This document shows, in pieces, positions 62,986 to 64,000 of a DNA stretch of 64,000 nucleotides (its first letter is position 1; each line of letters starts with the position of its first letter). The translations under genes and the position numbers were made by a program. Source of the stretch: Warburgia ugandensis. Its lineage: Eukaryota > Streptophyta > Magnoliopsida > Canellales > Canellaceae. The notes beneath the pieces are model-generated. The model worked only from the letters and a program-made list of their open reading frames with translations, was not told the DNA's origin and made no database searches. The stretch is from the NCBI GenBank assembly GCA_035236585.1, contig CP141132.1, positions 49,541,880 through 49,605,879 on the forward strand, written 5' to 3'.

Positions 62986-63999
62986 AAATTTCTCCCTCGA
63001 AATTAGATAAATACCTGAGTCCTCAAATAATTCTGGGTATTTATGCCGAACCTCAGACTCCAGCTCCCATGTGGCTTCTTCTGTCCCGTGATGTTGCCAT
63101 ACCACCTTAACAAGTGGTATCACTCTTCGACGCAACACCTGTTCTTTACGGTCAACCACTTGTATTGGTTTCTCCTCATAAGAGACATCCTCCTGAATGG
63201 CAAGGTCTGTCCAATCGAGAACATGAGAAGGGTCCCGCTCATATTTCCTCAACATCGACACATGAAACACATTATGAATCAATGATAACTGTGGAGGCAA
63301 AGCCAGCCGATAAGCAACTTCGCCAACACGCTCTAGAATCTCGAACGGCCCAATGAATCGAGGAGATAACTTCCCGCGTTTGCTAAAACGCGTCACTCCT
63401 GGTCTCGGCCGAGCCTTTAGGAACACATAATCGCCTATCTCAAACTCCAATGGCCGCCTCCTTCGGTCAGCATAGCTCTTTGTCCTACTCTGAGCTGTCA
63501 ATAACCGTTGCCTGATTTTCTTTACCTTTTCTGTGGTTTCTCTGACTACCTCAGGGCCTAGTAACGATGTCTCACCAACCTCTGCCCAACGAACTGGGGA
63601 TCGGCATGGCCTACCATATAACGCCTCAAATGGTGCCATCCCTATGCTAGATTGGAAACTGTTGTTGTACGAGAATTCCACCAAAGGTAAATATTCGGCC
63701 CACTTCTGTTGGAAGTCTAACACACAAGCTCTCAACATATCTTCAAGCACCTGGATCACTCTCTCAGACTGTCCATCTATCTGGGGATGAAATGCCAAGC
63801 TAAAGGTCAGCCGTGTACCCATCGCCTGCTGTAAACTCTTCCAGAACCGAGAAGTAAACCTCGGATCTCTATCTGACACAATGGATACAGGTACCCCGTG
63901 TAACCTTACAACCTCACGTACATACAACCGACTCAATGTCTCGAGTGAATCAGTAACCTTCACTGGCAGGAAGTGTGCTGACTTGGTCAGTCTATCCAC
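62980..63999 (-). CDS. pol: Gypsy polyprotein C-terminus: integrase core and chromodomain (partial)
   Basis: An open frame of at least 339 codons runs off the right edge, so it is the C-terminal part of a longer polyprotein. The catalytic triad is complete and correctly spaced: Asp at DRLTKSAHF (residue 2), Asp at SDRDPRF (43), and Glu at GQSERV (79), exactly 35 residues after the second Asp. Then come LPLVEFSYNNS and MAPFEALYGRPCRSP. The C-terminal GPFEILERVGEVAYRL and HNVFHVSMLRKY lead to a chromodomain at about residues 277-326 (VIPLVKVVWQ, EEATWELESE, KYPELF). It integrates element DNA, probably toward heterochromatin. There are no stops, so the element is young compared with its neighbours. 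HPQIDGQSE has Ile where HPQTDGQSE is usual. Confidence 0.92.
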   Translation of the reverse strand: MDRLTKSAHFLPVKVTDSLETLSRLYVREVVRLHGVPVSIVSDRDPRFTSRFWKSLQQAMGTRLTFSLAFHPQIDGQSERVIQVLEDMLRACVLDFQQKWAEYLPLVEFSYNNSFQSSIGMAPFEALYGRPCRSPVRWAEVGETSLLGPEVVRETTEKVKKIRQRLLTAQSRTKSYADRRRRPLEFEIGDYVFLKARPRPGVTRFSKRGKLSPRFIGPFEILERVGEVAYRLALPPQLSLIHNVFHVSMLRKYERDPSHVLDWTDLAIQEDVSYEEKPIQVVDRKEQVLRRRVIPLVKVVWQHHGTEEATWELESEVRHKYPELFEDSGIYLISREKFL

Positions 64000-64000
64000 A

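Overview
This window is AT-rich plant nuclear DNA, almost certainly from a seed plant and probably an angiosperm. It is made of old, nested transposable elements. I find no intact host gene, no rRNA or tRNA gene, and no CRISPR or other prokaryotic feature. The plant assignment rests on the element families: Athila-type and Tekay/Del-type (chromodomain) Ty3/gypsy elements, an Ogre/Tat-like protease relic, a short-LTR Ty1/copia element, CACTA (En/Spm) transposons and an L1-type LINE fragment. I cannot name a species.

Layout. 1-2.87 kb: part of a minus-strand gypsy LTR. 2.9-6.6 kb: unassigned AT-rich DNA with a 322-bp-spaced duplication. 6.6-8.6 kb: decayed CACTA element with a tnp2 transposase relic (minus) and a recognisable terminus at 8,597. 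8.6-14.4 kb: unassigned. 14.5-22.0 kb: a plus-strand Athila element (LTR, leader, gag, protease, RT, truncated 3' LTR). 22.3-25.9 kb: unassigned with a 121-bp duplication. 25.9-28.0 kb: four abutting minisatellite arrays, then about 0.6 kb of purine-rich DNA with a long GA microsatellite. 29.9-32.3 kb: minus-strand Athila-like LTR.

32.3-39.0 kb holds the best-preserved structure: a minus-strand Tekay/Del-type element with both 2.6-kb LTRs, primer binding site and polypurine tract. Its interior keeps only gag and the integrase chromodomain; protease, RT, RNase H and the integrase core are deleted. 39.0-44.5 kb: a second Athila relic (minus) with 3' LTR, integrase, RNase H end and a gag fragment. 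44.5-45.0 kb: an internally deleted Athila-like LTR (plus). 45.8-49.84 kb: second CACTA relic (plus) with an ORF1-type gene remnant, tandem repeats and a terminus at 49,836. 49.9-50.9 kb: Ogre/Tat protease and LINE fragments.

52.56-57.49 kb is a copia element (5' LTR, PBS, gag, protease, integrase, RT, RNase H). A minus-strand gypsy LTR (57.5-59.6 kb) interrupts it inside RNase H. That LTR is in turn bounded by a Tekay-type element (59.6 kb to the window edge) with a 3.3-kb LTR and an open integrase-chromodomain frame. No set of genes here works together as a cellular pathway; the only likely functional protein segment is the integrase frame at the right edge.
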